A stretch of DNA of 64,000 nt from Rhizobium gallicum bv. gallicum R602sp (GCF_000816845.1 NZ_CP006880.1:1922001-1986000), one strand, 5' to 3'; positions 1 through 9,236 are shown, counted from the stretch's first letter. Made by a program: numbers and translations. The notes: generated by a model not told the origin, from the letters alone.

Positions 1-542
1 GCGACTGCATCCGGATGGCCAAGCTGCACGGTATTGCTGTCGAGCTTGCGAACCTGGTCTTCGCCATACTTTGCGGCGGCGACCATTTGCAGCAGAATCG
101 CCTGTGTCGAGACGCCGACGGTCGGAACGGCGATCTTGTCGCTCGGACCGATATCATCGAGTGATTTGATCTTGGGATCATTGGAGACCAGGATGACCGG
201 TTGCGCGGAGCTCGGAATGATGCCTTTTACGCGGCCCTTCGTGCGATCCCAAAGCAGAAGAAGATTACCCGACCCCGTGTTGACGATGTCGACATTGCCT
301 GCGAGCAGTGCATCGGTCTGCGCTCCACCGCCGCTGAAGGTTCGCCATTCGATACCGAGGCCGTCCAGCCCCTCCTTCGCAGCCTGTTTCTCGATGAGCT
401 TTTGCGTCTCCATGACGTGGCTCGCAAGATACAGGATCCCTGGCTGTCGTGTGATGGAGATCGCCGTCTTTTCCTGAGCCGAAGCCGGAAGCGTGGTTGC
501 GAAAAAAGCTGCGATCGCGGCAGCACCCAAAAGTCTCAACAT
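1..542 (-). CDS. NitT/TauT-type ABC transporter substrate-binding protein (partial, 3' end outside window)
   Basis: The minus-strand frame opens with ATG at 540-542 and runs off the left edge, so only about 180 residues are visible. The start encodes a Sec signal peptide (MLRLLGAAAIAAFFATTLPA, then SAQ and probable cleavage), followed by ISITRQPGILYLASHVME and an FSGGGAQTDALLAGNVDIV segment. This is the fold-start pattern of SsuA/TauA/NrtA-like periplasmic binding proteins that feed nitrate, sulfonate or related compounds to an ABC importer. The ligand cannot be told. It is divergent from the GntR gene at 695, which may control it through the shared 150-base intergenic region. Confidence is high for the family, low for the substrate. 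Confidence 0.85.
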   Translation of the reverse strand, partial: MLRLLGAAAIAAFFATTLPASAQEKTAISITRQPGILYLASHVMETQKLIEKQAAKEGLDGLGIEWRTFSGGGAQTDALLAGNVDIVNTGSGNLLLLWDRTKGRVKGIIPSSAQPVILVSNDPKIKSLDDIGPSDKIAVPTVGVSTQAILLQMVAAAKYGEDQVRKLDSNTVQLGHPDAV

Positions 543-616
543 CCTATCCTCCCACTGTAAATTCCAAACGTATGAAACGTGCCTCCCAGCACCGGCAGAG
601 TGAAACACTAAAATAT

Positions 617-643
617 CAGTTGGTCAACTGTGTTAATATATTA
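617..643. promoter_or_regulatory. Inverted repeat in divergent promoter region, candidate GntR operator
   Basis: Between the divergent binding-protein gene and the GntR gene there is CAGTTG-GT-CAACTG (617-630), a 6-base perfect inverted repeat with 2-base spacer. It is followed by the AT palindrome TAATATATTA (634-643). FCD-type GntR regulators usually bind short palindromes containing TGGTC or TNGTNNNACNA cores, so this is a plausible operator for the adjacent regulator. No direct evidence of binding. Confidence 0.45.
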
Positions 644-694
644 GTTTGAGATGAAGCGTCTTACCGGCTATGATACGCGTCAAAGTGAGGTTTC

Positions 695-1390
695 ATGGAC
701 GCTCTGAACGATGTTTCCCCGACAATTGCGCTCAAACGCACCTCGACCTCGCGCCAGCTCTACGACGTGCTGCGCGGGCGCATCATCTCGCTCGATCTGC
801 CCCCGGGCATGCATCTGTCGCGCAGCGAGATCGCCTTGGCCTACGGTGTCAGCCAGACACCGGTGCGTGACGCTCTGCAAATGTTGGAGGGCGAAGGCCT
901 CGTGGTGGTTTATCCGCAGTCCCGCACGGAGGTCACACGGATCGATTTGCGCCAGGCGCGCGAGACGCAGTTCCTGCGGCTCTCTCTTGAACTGGAAGTC
1001 ATTCGGTCTCTGACGGAAAACCAGCCCGAAGCCGTCATCAAACAATCCGATCGTCTGGTGGCCCGTCAAGAAACGGCGCTCAACGTGGATCACGACCTCG
1101 AACGCTTCGCGCTTCTCGATCGCCAGTTCCACCAAACCCTGTTCGAAGGTGCGGGCGTTGCCGACCTCTGGGTGCTGGTCCAGTCGCGATCCGGGCATAT
1201 TGATCGGCTTCGCAAGCTCAATTTGATGGATCCCGGCAAAGCCGGCACGATCTTGTGTTCGCACCGGGAAATAATGGACAATGTGCGAGGCGGAGACATC
1301 CCGCGGGCACAGGAAGCCGTACGCCGCCACCTTACAGGCACGCTTGCCACCGTCGACGCAATTCGCGAGGCACATAGTCACTTCTTTTGA
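695..1390 (+). CDS. GntR family transcriptional regulator, FCD domain
   Basis: 231 residues, the usual size for the FadR/FCD subfamily. Residues about 15-80 form the winged helix-turn-helix (SRQLYDVLRGRIISLDLPPG, then SRSEIALAYGVSQTPVRDAL, EGLVVVYPQ). Residues about 90-220 form the all-helical FCD ligand-binding domain with the LRLSLELEVIRSL and FHQTLFEGAGV segments. Start ATG 695 has GAGG six bases upstream. It probably represses the divergent ABC binding-protein gene at 1-542, and an inverted repeat lies between the two. Effector unknown. Confidence 0.9.
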   Translation: MDALNDVSPTIALKRTSTSRQLYDVLRGRIISLDLPPGMHLSRSEIALAYGVSQTPVRDALQMLEGEGLVVVYPQSRTEVTRIDLRQARETQFLRLSLELEVIRSLTENQPEAVIKQSDRLVARQETALNVDHDLERFALLDRQFHQTLFEGAGVADLWVLVQSRSGHIDRLRKLNLMDPGKAGTILCSHREIMDNVRGGDIPRAQEAVRRHLTGTLATVDAIREAHSHFF

Positions 1391-1541
1391 GAGGTAGCGC
1401 TTAAGGGAGATGTTGTTCTGGGCCTTTTAGGGTCAGACCAACACAATCTCAGATTGCTCGATACCGAAAGATCAGTGCCGAACGACGCCTCCGGACTTCG
1501 CTGGAGAGAGCGAATGATCGCCGGGCTTCATATCGCAAACC

Positions 1542-2618
1542 TCAACAGAACACGTGCGCGGCGCCGGGGTCGAATTCAAGGTGAACCCGGTCTCCAGGGT
1601 TCAGGCCGGCGATTGCCTCGTGCCCGAATGGCAGTCGCACCGACAAGGCTTCACCGGCGGCCGTAGCCGTTGCCACATGGATATTATTGCCGAGGAAGGT
1701 GATGTCCTTGACTGTTGCACTGACACCGTTGCCGCCATCATGACGCGATAGCCGAATGCGTTCCGGCCTCAGCATGAGAGCCCCCTTCGCGTTGGAAACC
1801 GCCTTGCCATGGACCGGGATCCGGTCAAAAACTGCGCTGCCGCCCAGTGAGATCGTCGCCTTTCCATCTGCACATGACAGCAGATCGCAGGAAATGAAGT
1901 CGCTGTCGCCGATGAATTCAGCGACAAAACGCGTACGCGGGTTGGCATAGAGTTGCGGCCCAGTGCCAATTTGATCGATGATGCCCTTAGAGAATACCGC
2001 GATGCGATCGGACAGCCGCAGCGCTTCTTCCTGGTCATGGGTCACGTATAGGATCGTCACTTCAGTTTGCTGGTGGATCCTGCGGATTTCGTGCTGAATT
2101 TCCTCCCGCAGCTTCTTGTCAAGCGCCGAGAGCGGCTCGTCCATCAGAAGTACCGGAGGATCGTAGGCAAGCGCCCTGGCGAGGGCGACACGTTGCTGCT
2201 GACCGCCTGACATCTGTACGGGCTTGCGATCCTCGTATCCTTCAAGTCTAACGAGACGCAGCATCTCCTTCACCTTGGTGTCGACCTCGGCCTTGGACTT
2301 GCGTCTGACCTTCAGCGGAAAGGCAATGTTTTCACCAACGGTCAGATGCGGAAACAACGTGTAGCGCTGAAAGACCATTCCAATATTGCGCTTGTGCGAA
2401 GGGGTTTCCAGCAGGGTCTTGCCGTCAAGCGTTATGTCGCCTTTTGTCGGAGTTTCAAAACCCGCCAGGATGTAAAGCGTCGTGCTCTTTCCCGAACCCG
2501 ACGGTCCCAAGAAGGTCAGAAACTCACCGCGCTGAACGTGTAGGTTGACATCGTGAACCGCGACAACAGGGCCGTACTCCTTGCGGATGCCTTTGATCTG
2601 AAGGAAAGCGTCATTCAT
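1542..2618 (-). CDS. ABC transporter ATP-binding protein, polyamine/Fe3+ (PotA/FbpC-like) type
   Basis: 358 residues from ATG 2618, which overlaps the permease stop by four bases (ATGA); the longer frame upstream has no support. Walker A GPSGSGKST is at about residues 38-46, signature MSGGQQQRVALARAL, Walker B LLMDEPLSALD and switch YVTHDQEEAL follow. The C-terminal 100 residues are a TOBE-type regulatory domain (LMLRPERIRL). It powers the importer formed by the two permeases and the binding protein just upstream in the operon (2615-5417). It is last in the operon, downstream of the flavin-enzyme genes, so it probably takes up their substrate. Confidence 0.93.
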   Translation of the reverse strand: MNDAFLQIKGIRKEYGPVVAVHDVNLHVQRGEFLTFLGPSGSGKSTTLYILAGFETPTKGDITLDGKTLLETPSHKRNIGMVFQRYTLFPHLTVGENIAFPLKVRRKSKAEVDTKVKEMLRLVRLEGYEDRKPVQMSGGQQQRVALARALAYDPPVLLMDEPLSALDKKLREEIQHEIRRIHQQTEVTILYVTHDQEEALRLSDRIAVFSKGIIDQIGTGPQLYANPRTRFVAEFIGDSDFISCDLLSCADGKATISLGGSAVFDRIPVHGKAVSNAKGALMLRPERIRLSRHDGGNGVSATVKDITFLGNNIHVATATAAGEALSVRLPFGHEAIAGLNPGDRVHLEFDPGAAHVFC

Positions 2619-3415
2619 GATTTCAGTACCTTGCGTGCGAGAGCGACAAGCGCCATCAAGAGGATCGTCAAAAGGATGAGAAGCGTCGACGCGGCAGCCA
2701 CGACCGGCGTAAGATCCTGCCTGAGCGTGGCCCATACTTTTACCGGCAGGGTCTGCAGCGTTGGGCTCGCCATGAAGATCGCCACAACCACCTCGTCCCA
2801 GGATGTCAGGAACGAAAAGACAGCGGCGGAAAATATTCCGTGGCTGATTGCAGGCAGCGTTACTCGGATCCTCGCCTCAAGCGGCGAGGCGCCGCAAAGT
2901 ATCGCCGCGTCCTCGATGGACTTATCGAAGCATTCAAGCGCACTGGAAATGGACAGAATGGAGAACGGAAGAGCAAGGACGAGGTGAGAGATCACGAAGC
3001 CAGCCAAGGTTCCACCGAGCCCCACCCTTAGAAAGAATGCGTAGAGTGCGACGGCAAGAACGACGACGGGAAGGATCATCGGCGTCAGGAAAAGCGCCTT
3101 GAGTGCGTCACGGAAAAGGAACGTTCCTCGAACCAACCCGAACGACGTCACCAGGCCGAGCAGAACGGATAGCACGGTGACGATTGATGCGATCTTAAAG
3201 CTCGTCCAGGCCGATTCCAGCCACCGGCGATCGGCCAGAAGTTCCCCGTACCATTGCAGCGTCCAGCCAGGAGGCGGAAAGATCAGCCACTGCGAGGATC
3301 CAAAGGAAAGGGCCGCGATAAAGAAGATCGGCAGCAGCAAAAATGCAGCCGCAAGGATGGTGATCGTCAAAAGCGCGTATTTCCACCAGCCGAGACGATC
3401 GAAGTTAAGCAGCAT
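2615..3415 (-). CDS. ABC transporter permease, PotC-like
   Basis: 266 residues from ATG 3415, one base after the stop of the upstream permease; an in-frame start 17 codons further upstream would overlap that gene. Six hydrophobic segments are visible, beginning with YALLTITILAAAFLLLPIFF, and the EAA-type loop EDAAILCGASPLEARIRVTLP that contacts the ATPase. The sequence type (PotC/YdcV) is used for polyamines and other small organic cations or acids. Inner-membrane half of the importer together with 3417-4289. Confidence 0.92.
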   Translation of the reverse strand: MLLNFDRLGWWKYALLTITILAAAFLLLPIFFIAALSFGSSQWLIFPPPGWTLQWYGELLADRRWLESAWTSFKIASIVTVLSVLLGLVTSFGLVRGTFLFRDALKALFLTPMILPVVVLAVALYAFFLRVGLGGTLAGFVISHLVLALPFSILSISSALECFDKSIEDAAILCGASPLEARIRVTLPAISHGIFSAAVFSFLTSWDEVVVAIFMASPTLQTLPVKVWATLRQDLTPVVAAASTLLILLTILLMALVALARKVLKS

Positions 3416-3416
3416 G

Positions 3417-4289
3417 TCAGCGCCCTCCGGTGTTCTGACTGCCGAAGAAACGCAGCTGAACGACATAGAGAGAAAGCGTTACAACGAGGAGTACCAGGGC
3501 GGCCGCTCCCCCCATGCCCCAATTGACCAGGGACTGGACGAACTGGGCAATCAGCTCGGCCAGCATCATGTTCGCCGTGCCGCCGAGAAGCGAGGGGGTA
3601 ACGAAATAGCCAAGCGACATGACGAAAACCAAGAGGGCACCGGCAGCCATGCCCGGTACGGCCAGCGGCAGGAGAACGCGCGTGAGACATTGCCGCCGGC
3701 TGGCACCGCAAAGGGCAGCCGCCTGCAGGATTGCCGGGTCGATCTTCTTGATCACTCCGTAGAGCGGCAGGATGATGAAGGGCAGCATGATATAGGTCAT
3801 GCCGATCGTTACACCTGTCAGATTGTTGACGAGCGGCAACGGCTGATTGATCAGCCCCATGCCCATCAGCATCTTGTTGATGAGACCCGTCCGTTGCAAA
3901 AGCACCATCCAGGCATAGGTGCGCGCCAGCAGATTTGTCCACATCGAGAGCAGCAGGATCGCAAAAATCACCGATGCCAGCCTTCCAGGCATGATTGCCA
4001 GCGCCCAGGCAACGGGAAAGCCGATCAAGAGCGAAATAGCGGTCACCAATCCTGATACGATGAAGGTATTGGCGAAAATCTTGAGATAGGTTGCTGATCC
4101 AAGCAGCTCAGCATAGTTGCCGAAGCCGGGAACCGGTTCCAATACACTTCGTAGCAACAGTGCCGCCACCGGCACGATGAAGAAGATGGCCACGAAGGCA
4201 AGAGCCGGGACGACCCCGCTGAACCCTGCTCGCCTGAGCGCTCTTGGCACCGGCGCACTCACGCTGGAAGCATCACTATAGGTCGACAT
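3417..4289 (-). CDS. ABC transporter permease, PotB-like
   Basis: 290 residues, start ATG 4289 chosen because GGAAGGA lies 8 bases upstream; the open frame continues 20 codons further without a ribosome site. Hydrophobic helices begin at VVPALAFVAIFFIVPVAALLL; the cytoplasmic EAA loop reads LQAAALCGASRRQCLTRVLLP. It forms the heterodimeric membrane channel with the next gene. Tight spacing to its neighbours shows a single transcription unit with binding protein 4407-5417. Confidence 0.92.
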   Translation of the reverse strand: MSTYSDASSVSAPVPRALRRAGFSGVVPALAFVAIFFIVPVAALLLRSVLEPVPGFGNYAELLGSATYLKIFANTFIVSGLVTAISLLIGFPVAWALAIMPGRLASVIFAILLLSMWTNLLARTYAWMVLLQRTGLINKMLMGMGLINQPLPLVNNLTGVTIGMTYIMLPFIILPLYGVIKKIDPAILQAAALCGASRRQCLTRVLLPLAVPGMAAGALLVFVMSLGYFVTPSLLGGTANMMLAELIAQFVQSLVNWGMGGAAALVLLVVTLSLYVVQLRFFGSQNTGGR

Positions 4290-4406
4290 GACAGTCCTTC
4301 CTGCCGAACGTTCAGACAAGCGCCGCAGGTCCCGGGGCGGGCCGAGCACGCTGCGCTTTCAGCACGGCGGGCATGGGCTCGCCGTGCGTTGCGCTGCATT
4401 TTCAGC

Positions 4407-5417
4407 CTATTTTGCCTGCCATGCGTACCACCGCTCGCCGATGGCATCCCGGTTTTTTGCCCAGTAGCTCATGTCAGCATTGACTTGGCTGGCCGTTTGC
4501 TGGTCCGGCAGTGTCTTGGCCGTCTCGGCATCCATCAACTTGGCCGATTCCAGATTGATCGGCGCGTATCCGGTGGCTTTCGCAAGCGCTGCCTGCGGTT
4601 CTGCCGAGGTTGCCAACGCGATGAACTTCATGGCTGCCTCAAGATTCGGAGCCCCTTTCGGAACGACAAGCGAATCCGCGGCGGTAATATTCTGCTCCCA
4701 GGAGGTTTCTGCGTTAACGCCGCTTTTGGCGAGCGCTGTCATGCGGCCGTTCCAGAGGCTTCCGAACGGTGCTTCGGCGGATGCCAGCAGCTGCTGCGAC
4801 TGGGCGCCGCCTGACCACCAGATAATCTCCGACTTGATCGTATCGAGCTTCTTGAATGCTCGATCGAGGTCAAGCGGATAGAGCTTGTCGGCGGCAACAC
4901 CGTCAGCCAGGAGGGCCGCCTCAATCACACCGGGAGCCGACCATTTATAGAAGGTGCGCTTGCCTGGAAATTTCGCCGTGTCGAACAGATCGGCCCAGGT
5001 CTTCGGGCAAGCAGTAACCGCATCCGCATTGCAGCCGATCACAAAGGAATAGTAGAAGCTGCCGACGGAATAATCCGTTACGAAACGCGGATCGAGCTTG
5101 GACTTGTCGATAACGGAGAAATCCAGCTTCTCAAGCAGCCCGTTTTTGCCTGCCTGCGCGGCATAGTCACCTTCGACATCGACGACGTCCCAGGTTACCT
5201 GGTTCGCCTCGACCATGGCCTTCAGCTTGCCGTAATCAGTGGGGCCATCCTGCATCACTTGCAGTCCGGTCTTTTCTGTATATGGGTTCGCCCAGGCTGC
5301 CTTTTGCGCGTCCTGCGTCGTCCCTCCCCAGCTTGAGAAGACGAGCGTTTCGGCTTTTGCGGGAATGGCGAGCGCCATGATTGCCGCCAAGGCCGTGAAT
5401 GCAAATGTGTGTTTCAT
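4407..5417 (-). CDS. ABC transporter substrate-binding protein, spermidine/putrescine-like
   Basis: 336 residues with a clear Sec signal peptide (MKHTFAFTALAAIMALAIPAKA). The mature protein starts ETLVFSSWGGTTQDAQKAAW, the typical first strand of PotD/IdiA-type type II periplasmic binding proteins, and includes the WDVVDVEGDY and GSLWNGRMTALA segments. Two cysteines (IGCNADAVTAC) may form a disulfide. It is first of the four importer genes and follows the catabolic genes in the same orientation. The ligand is unknown; context suggests the substrate or precursor of the flavin-dependent monooxygenase. Confidence 0.92.
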   Translation of the reverse strand: MKHTFAFTALAAIMALAIPAKAETLVFSSWGGTTQDAQKAAWANPYTEKTGLQVMQDGPTDYGKLKAMVEANQVTWDVVDVEGDYAAQAGKNGLLEKLDFSVIDKSKLDPRFVTDYSVGSFYYSFVIGCNADAVTACPKTWADLFDTAKFPGKRTFYKWSAPGVIEAALLADGVAADKLYPLDLDRAFKKLDTIKSEIIWWSGGAQSQQLLASAEAPFGSLWNGRMTALAKSGVNAETSWEQNITAADSLVVPKGAPNLEAAMKFIALATSAEPQAALAKATGYAPINLESAKLMDAETAKTLPDQQTASQVNADMSYWAKNRDAIGERWYAWQAK

Positions 5418-5456
5418 GTTCCCTTTTCCTTGTTTTGGAGTGTCTTATGCGCATTC

Positions 5457-5798
5457 CTATGCCGGCAGTCCGTCCCCGCTTTCTGGAGAGAAGCTGGTTG
5501 CCTTCATAATCTTGTTTTCCGCCACTTCGATCAGATCGCGAATTTTCGGCAGAAAGGCCTGCCACCGAGGGTCAGCCATAAGGCGCATGCGCCTTGCCTC
5601 ACGGTCGTCCAGGCTGGAAAACGCCCAGATGTGGACGATCTCGTTGATGGTGCCGATCTCCGAATAGAAATAACCGACGAGGTTGCCGAGATGGCTCTTT
5701 TGAATGGCTATCCCCTCCTCTTCTACAACCTTCAGATATTGCGGGATCGCACCGTTCTTCAGTCTGTAAGTCCGGATCTCGTAAAACATCGCCATCAC
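5457..5798 (-). CDS. NIPSNAP family protein
   Basis: 113 residues; a dimeric alpha/beta barrel fold is expected. It has the family opening MFYEIRTYRLKNGAIPQYL and a central IVHIWAFSSLDDREARRMRL stretch. NIPSNAP-domain proteins are small, often found in catabolic operons, and their exact biochemical role is mostly unknown; some may act as binding or isomerising partners of oxygenases. Its ATG overlaps the stop of the aldehyde dehydrogenase by four bases, so the two are translationally coupled. Confidence 0.88.
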   Translation of the reverse strand: MMAMFYEIRTYRLKNGAIPQYLKVVEEEGIAIQKSHLGNLVGYFYSEIGTINEIVHIWAFSSLDDREARRMRLMADPRWQAFLPKIRDLIEVAENKIMKATSFSPESGDGLPA

Positions 5799-7267
5799 CG
5801 CATCACGAAAGGATCAGGAATCGGGTCGTCCGACGTCCTCAGCCAGATCGTTTTTGTCCGGGTGTAGTCGAGCACTGCGGCCATGCCGCCTTCCCTGCCA
5901 TGCCCGGACAGACCGAACCCGCCAAATGGCGCGATCGGCGAGACGGCGCGATAGGTGTTGACCCAGACGATGCCGGCGCGAATTCCCTTCATCAGGCGAT
6001 GAGCCCGCGTCAGGTTTTGGGTGAAGACCCCGGAGGCAAGCCCATAGTGCGTATCGTTCGCAAGCGCGAGCGCTTCGGATTCTGTTTCGAACGAGACGAC
6101 GGACAGAACTGGACCGAAGAATTCGTTGACAAGCGAAGGAGAATTGACGCCGTCGCAGTCAAGAATTGTCGGCGCGAAGTAGAAGCCTTCACCGCCGGGC
6201 CTATGGCCGCCGGTGATTAGGCGGGCGCCGCTTTGAAGGGACTTGTCGAGGAGCGCTGCTATGTGCTCCTGCTGGCGCCGCGTTGCAAGCGGACCGACCT
6301 CGGTCGCCATGTCCAAGGGAGCACCGATACGGATCGCCTCTGCCTTGCCCTTCAAGAGGGTCAGGAACTCATCCTTGATACGCCGCTCGACGATCAGCCG
6401 CGAACCGGCGACACAGCTTTGGCCGGTCGCAGCAAAGATACCCGCGACCTGGGCATTGGCAGCACTCTCGAGGTCGGCGTCGGCGAAAACGATGAAGGGT
6501 GACTTGCCGCCCAGTTCGAGTGACGTGGAGGCAAGGTTCTCCGCCGAGTTTCGCACGATATGACGCGCCGTTTCGGGGCCACCCGTGAAGGCAATATGCG
6601 CGACCTTAGGATGGCGGCTAAGTGCTGCCCCGCAGGACGTGCCAAAGCCGGTGATGATATTGACGACGCCCGCAGGAAAGCCTGCCTCGTGAATGAGGCG
6701 CGCAAACTCCAGAAGCGGCGCTGGCCCGTCTTCCGAGGCCTTGACGACCATCGTGCAGCCGGCGGCAAGAGCCGGCCCGATCTTAACGGCAGACAAGAAC
6801 AGCTGGCTATTCCAGGGCACGACCATCGCAACGACGCCGATCGGCTCACGGCGAAGCCAGACATCCATGTCAGCTTTGTCGATGGGAAGATAGGATCCTT
6901 CAATCTTGTCGGCGATGCCGGCGTAATAGCGGTAATAGTCCGCGACATAGGCGATCTGCGCCGACGTTTCCCGGATGATCTTTCCGGTGTCGCGTGTCTC
7001 GAGTTCTGCCAGCTTCTGTGCGTTGGCTGCGACCAGATCAGCGAGCCGGTAGATGAGCTTGCCGCGTTGCGTGGCCGTCATCTTTGACCAGGCCCCGTTA
7101 TAGAGTGCCTGTTCAGCGGCCTTGACCGCCCGATCCACATCACCCTCGCGCGCTTCCGGCAAGTCAGCCCATTCCTTCCCGGTGGCCGGATCAACGCTTG
7201 GGAAGCGTGCTTCACCGTCTAGGAATTGACCATCGATATAATACTGGAAACGCTGCATGGGCTTCAC
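5795..7267 (-). CDS. NAD(P)-dependent aldehyde dehydrogenase
   Basis: 490 residues, full family length. It has the NAD-binding region PWNSQLFLSAVKIGPALAAG, the FTGGPETARHI loop, general base Glu251 in ELGGKSP and catalytic Cys285 in GQSCVAGSR. It should oxidise an aldehyde to a carboxylate in the cytoplasm. It overlaps both neighbours by four bases (NIPSNAP 3', monooxygenase 5'), so the aldehyde is probably released by the monooxygenase/hydrolase steps encoded upstream. The substrate cannot be read from sequence. Confidence 0.95.
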   Translation of the reverse strand: MKPMQRFQYYIDGQFLDGEARFPSVDPATGKEWADLPEAREGDVDRAVKAAEQALYNGAWSKMTATQRGKLIYRLADLVAANAQKLAELETRDTGKIIRETSAQIAYVADYYRYYAGIADKIEGSYLPIDKADMDVWLRREPIGVVAMVVPWNSQLFLSAVKIGPALAAGCTMVVKASEDGPAPLLEFARLIHEAGFPAGVVNIITGFGTSCGAALSRHPKVAHIAFTGGPETARHIVRNSAENLASTSLELGGKSPFIVFADADLESAANAQVAGIFAATGQSCVAGSRLIVERRIKDEFLTLLKGKAEAIRIGAPLDMATEVGPLATRRQQEHIAALLDKSLQSGARLITGGHRPGGEGFYFAPTILDCDGVNSPSLVNEFFGPVLSVVSFETESEALALANDTHYGLASGVFTQNLTRAHRLMKGIRAGIVWVNTYRAVSPIAPFGGFGLSGHGREGGMAAVLDYTRTKTIWLRTSDDPIPDPFVMR

Positions 7268-8304
7268 TCCGCAAATGCCGGCATCACTTCGGCGATAAAG
7301 CGCTGAAGCGATGCTTTCTTGCGCTCGAAGCTCATGCCCGTATCGATCCAGAAGGAATATTCGTCATAACCCATGGCCTCATAGGTCTTGAGGCGCGAGA
7401 CTACGCTTTGTGGACTTCCGACAACGTTGTTGGTGCGCATGACGGCGTCCGACAGCATGGCGTTTGAGTTGATTTCAGCTTCGGGAATTCGCTCAATGAG
7501 ACCTTGCGTGACCGGCTTCTCGTTCTTGAACCACGCGAAGAAGTAGTTGTAGTAGAGGCTGAGCTCATGGGCCGCCTGCGCGATGTCTGCGTCCGACGAA
7601 CCGACATAGGTATGACGCAGCAGCATGATCTTGGGCCGTTCGATCGTCGGATGCTTCGCGCAGGCGTCATTGAACCGTCCCATCAGCGCTTCCACCTCGT
7701 CATCACCCTGCCAAAGGGGGGTAACCTGGACGTTACAGCCGTTGGCGACAGCGAATTCGTGGGAATTCGGATCACGGGCTGCGACCCAGATCGGTGGGTT
7801 GGGCAGCTGCAGCGGTTTCGGCGCCGACGTGGTTGACGGAAACTTGTAAAACTCGCCGTCGTGGGCGTAGTCGCCCTTCCAAATACCTTTGACAGCCGGA
7901 ATGAGCTCGCGCATGCGCTGGCCCGCCGCCCAGGCATCCAGACCGGGAAGCAGACGCTCGTATTCGAACGAATAAGCGCCACGGGCAATCCCGATATCGA
8001 GCCTGCCGTCGCAGATGATGTCGGTCATGGCCGCCTCGCCGGCAAGCTTGATCGGATGCCAGAACGGTGCGATCACCGTTCCTGTGCCTAATCTCGCTCG
8101 CGACGTTCGACGCGCCAGGTCAGCGATGGTCACGAAGGGGTTGGGCGCGATGGTGAAATCCATGCCGTGATGCTCGCCCGTCCAAATCGCATGCATGCCA
8201 CCTTTGTCAGCGATCTCGCAGAGAGCCACGAACTCGTCATACAGGCCTTTGTGGCTCTGACTTTCGTCGAGGCGTTCCATGTGGACGAAGAGAGAAAACT
8301 TCAT
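7264..8304 (-). CDS. Luciferase-like (LLM class) flavin-dependent monooxygenase
   Basis: 346 residues. It has the bacterial-luciferase TIM-barrel signature: MKFSLFVHMERLDES start, MHAIWTGEHHGMDFTIAPNP, then LGTGTVIAPFWHP and GRLDIGIARGAY. Such enzymes use reduced FMN and oxygen and need a separate flavin reductase, which is the very next gene upstream (8301-9236, four-base overlap). Oxygenolytic C-N, C-S or Baeyer-Villiger type reactions are all possible. The trio of LLM enzyme, flavin reductase and alpha/beta hydrolase resembles RutA/RutF/RutD of pyrimidine breakdown, but RutB and RutC are absent, so the substrate probably differs. Confidence 0.93.
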   Translation of the reverse strand: MKFSLFVHMERLDESQSHKGLYDEFVALCEIADKGGMHAIWTGEHHGMDFTIAPNPFVTIADLARRTSRARLGTGTVIAPFWHPIKLAGEAAMTDIICDGRLDIGIARGAYSFEYERLLPGLDAWAAGQRMRELIPAVKGIWKGDYAHDGEFYKFPSTTSAPKPLQLPNPPIWVAARDPNSHEFAVANGCNVQVTPLWQGDDEVEALMGRFNDACAKHPTIERPKIMLLRHTYVGSSDADIAQAAHELSLYYNYFFAWFKNEKPVTQGLIERIPEAEINSNAMLSDAVMRTNNVVGSPQSVVSRLKTYEAMGYDEYSFWIDTGMSFERKKASLQRFIAEVMPAFAE

Positions 8305-9236
8305 GCTTGTGCCACCTTCGCTGCAACCGGGCGGACCGTACCAACAGTCTCATCGCCGAAATAAACCCCGAAATTGCCGATCGAGCTCTCCAGCGCAAAA
8401 CGCGCGATGATATCGGCCGTCGAACTTGTCTTGAATTGCTCGGCCGTGAGTGTTTTGGGCTTCAGAAAGCGTCCAGCGGCCGGAGCGCCTTGCGATGCAA
8501 AGGCACGGTAGACAATGTGATGCTTTCCCGCGCTCTTGTCCTCATAGACCGAATACAGGAAACCGATCGTAACCTTCAGCCCGGTCAGATCTTCAAGATA
8601 ATCTCGCAGAATTTCGGTCGGGCTGCCTTCCTTTACGTCGCAGCCCGGCAGCCAAAGCATGTCATCGCCGAGAAGGAGAACATCGCCGTCGCGCTCCAGA
8701 ACGGCACCGAGCTCAATATTGCCTTCCGCTGCGGCCGAAACGGCCCGGCTTGCAAGGATTGGGGTGAAGTAACCGCCGCGGGCATAGCCCAATCCGTTGC
8801 GGCCGGTATTCTCGAAGGCGGTGATGCGCCCCATCAGGATGACGTGGTCGCCAGCTTCCACCATCTTCTCCATGGCGCACTCGAACCACGCCGCAACATT
8901 CGCGAATATTGGGCTGCCGGCCTTGCCTTCAGACCATTCGACTGCGGCGAAGCGGTCCTCGACTGGCCGTGCAAAGGTGTTCGACACATCTTTTTGACTT
9001 TCCGAAAGAACGTTGATTGCAAAATGCTTCGCACCCGTCATCGTCGCATAGTTGCGTGAGGTCTTTGCCAAGCAGACAAGCAGAAGAGGCGGATCAAGGG
9101 AGACCGATGTAAATGAGTTTGCTGTAAAGCCGATCGGGCGGTCGTCGCAATCGCGGGTGGTCACGACCGTTACGCCGGTCGGAAAAGCGCCGAAGGCGTC
9201 TCTCAGTGCGCGTGGATCGATGGATTCTGGGGTCAT
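8301..9236 (-). CDS. Flavin reductase with C-terminal Nudix-like domain
   Basis: 311 residues, about twice the length of a stand-alone flavin reductase. Residues 1-160 are a flavin reductase-like FMN-binding split barrel (LRDAFGAFPTGVTVVTTRD, GFTANSFTSVSLDPPLLLVC, FAINVLSE). Residues about 175-290 resemble a Nudix fold: WLPGCDVKEGSPTEILRDYLE then DLTGLKV. The Nudix box is altered (R-D-x-x-E-D instead of R-E-x-x-E-E; GC instead of GG), so hydrolase activity is doubtful. It should supply reduced flavin to the LLM monooxygenase encoded next. It overlaps both neighbours by four bases. Confidence 0.9.
   Translation of the reverse strand: MTPESIDPRALRDAFGAFPTGVTVVTTRDCDDRPIGFTANSFTSVSLDPPLLLVCLAKTSRNYATMTGAKHFAINVLSESQKDVSNTFARPVEDRFAAVEWSEGKAGSPIFANVAAWFECAMEKMVEAGDHVILMGRITAFENTGRNGLGYARGGYFTPILASRAVSAAAEGNIELGAVLERDGDVLLLGDDMLWLPGCDVKEGSPTEILRDYLEDLTGLKVTIGFLYSVYEDKSAGKHHIVYRAFASQGAPAAGRFLKPKTLTAEQFKTSSTADIIARFALESSIGNFGVYFGDETVGTVRPVAAKVAQA

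Noticed and set aside
3099..4055. A 318-codon plus-strand open frame rich in charged residues
   Set aside because: Antisense to the two PotB/PotC-like permeases; its composition is what the reverse complement of membrane-protein codons gives.
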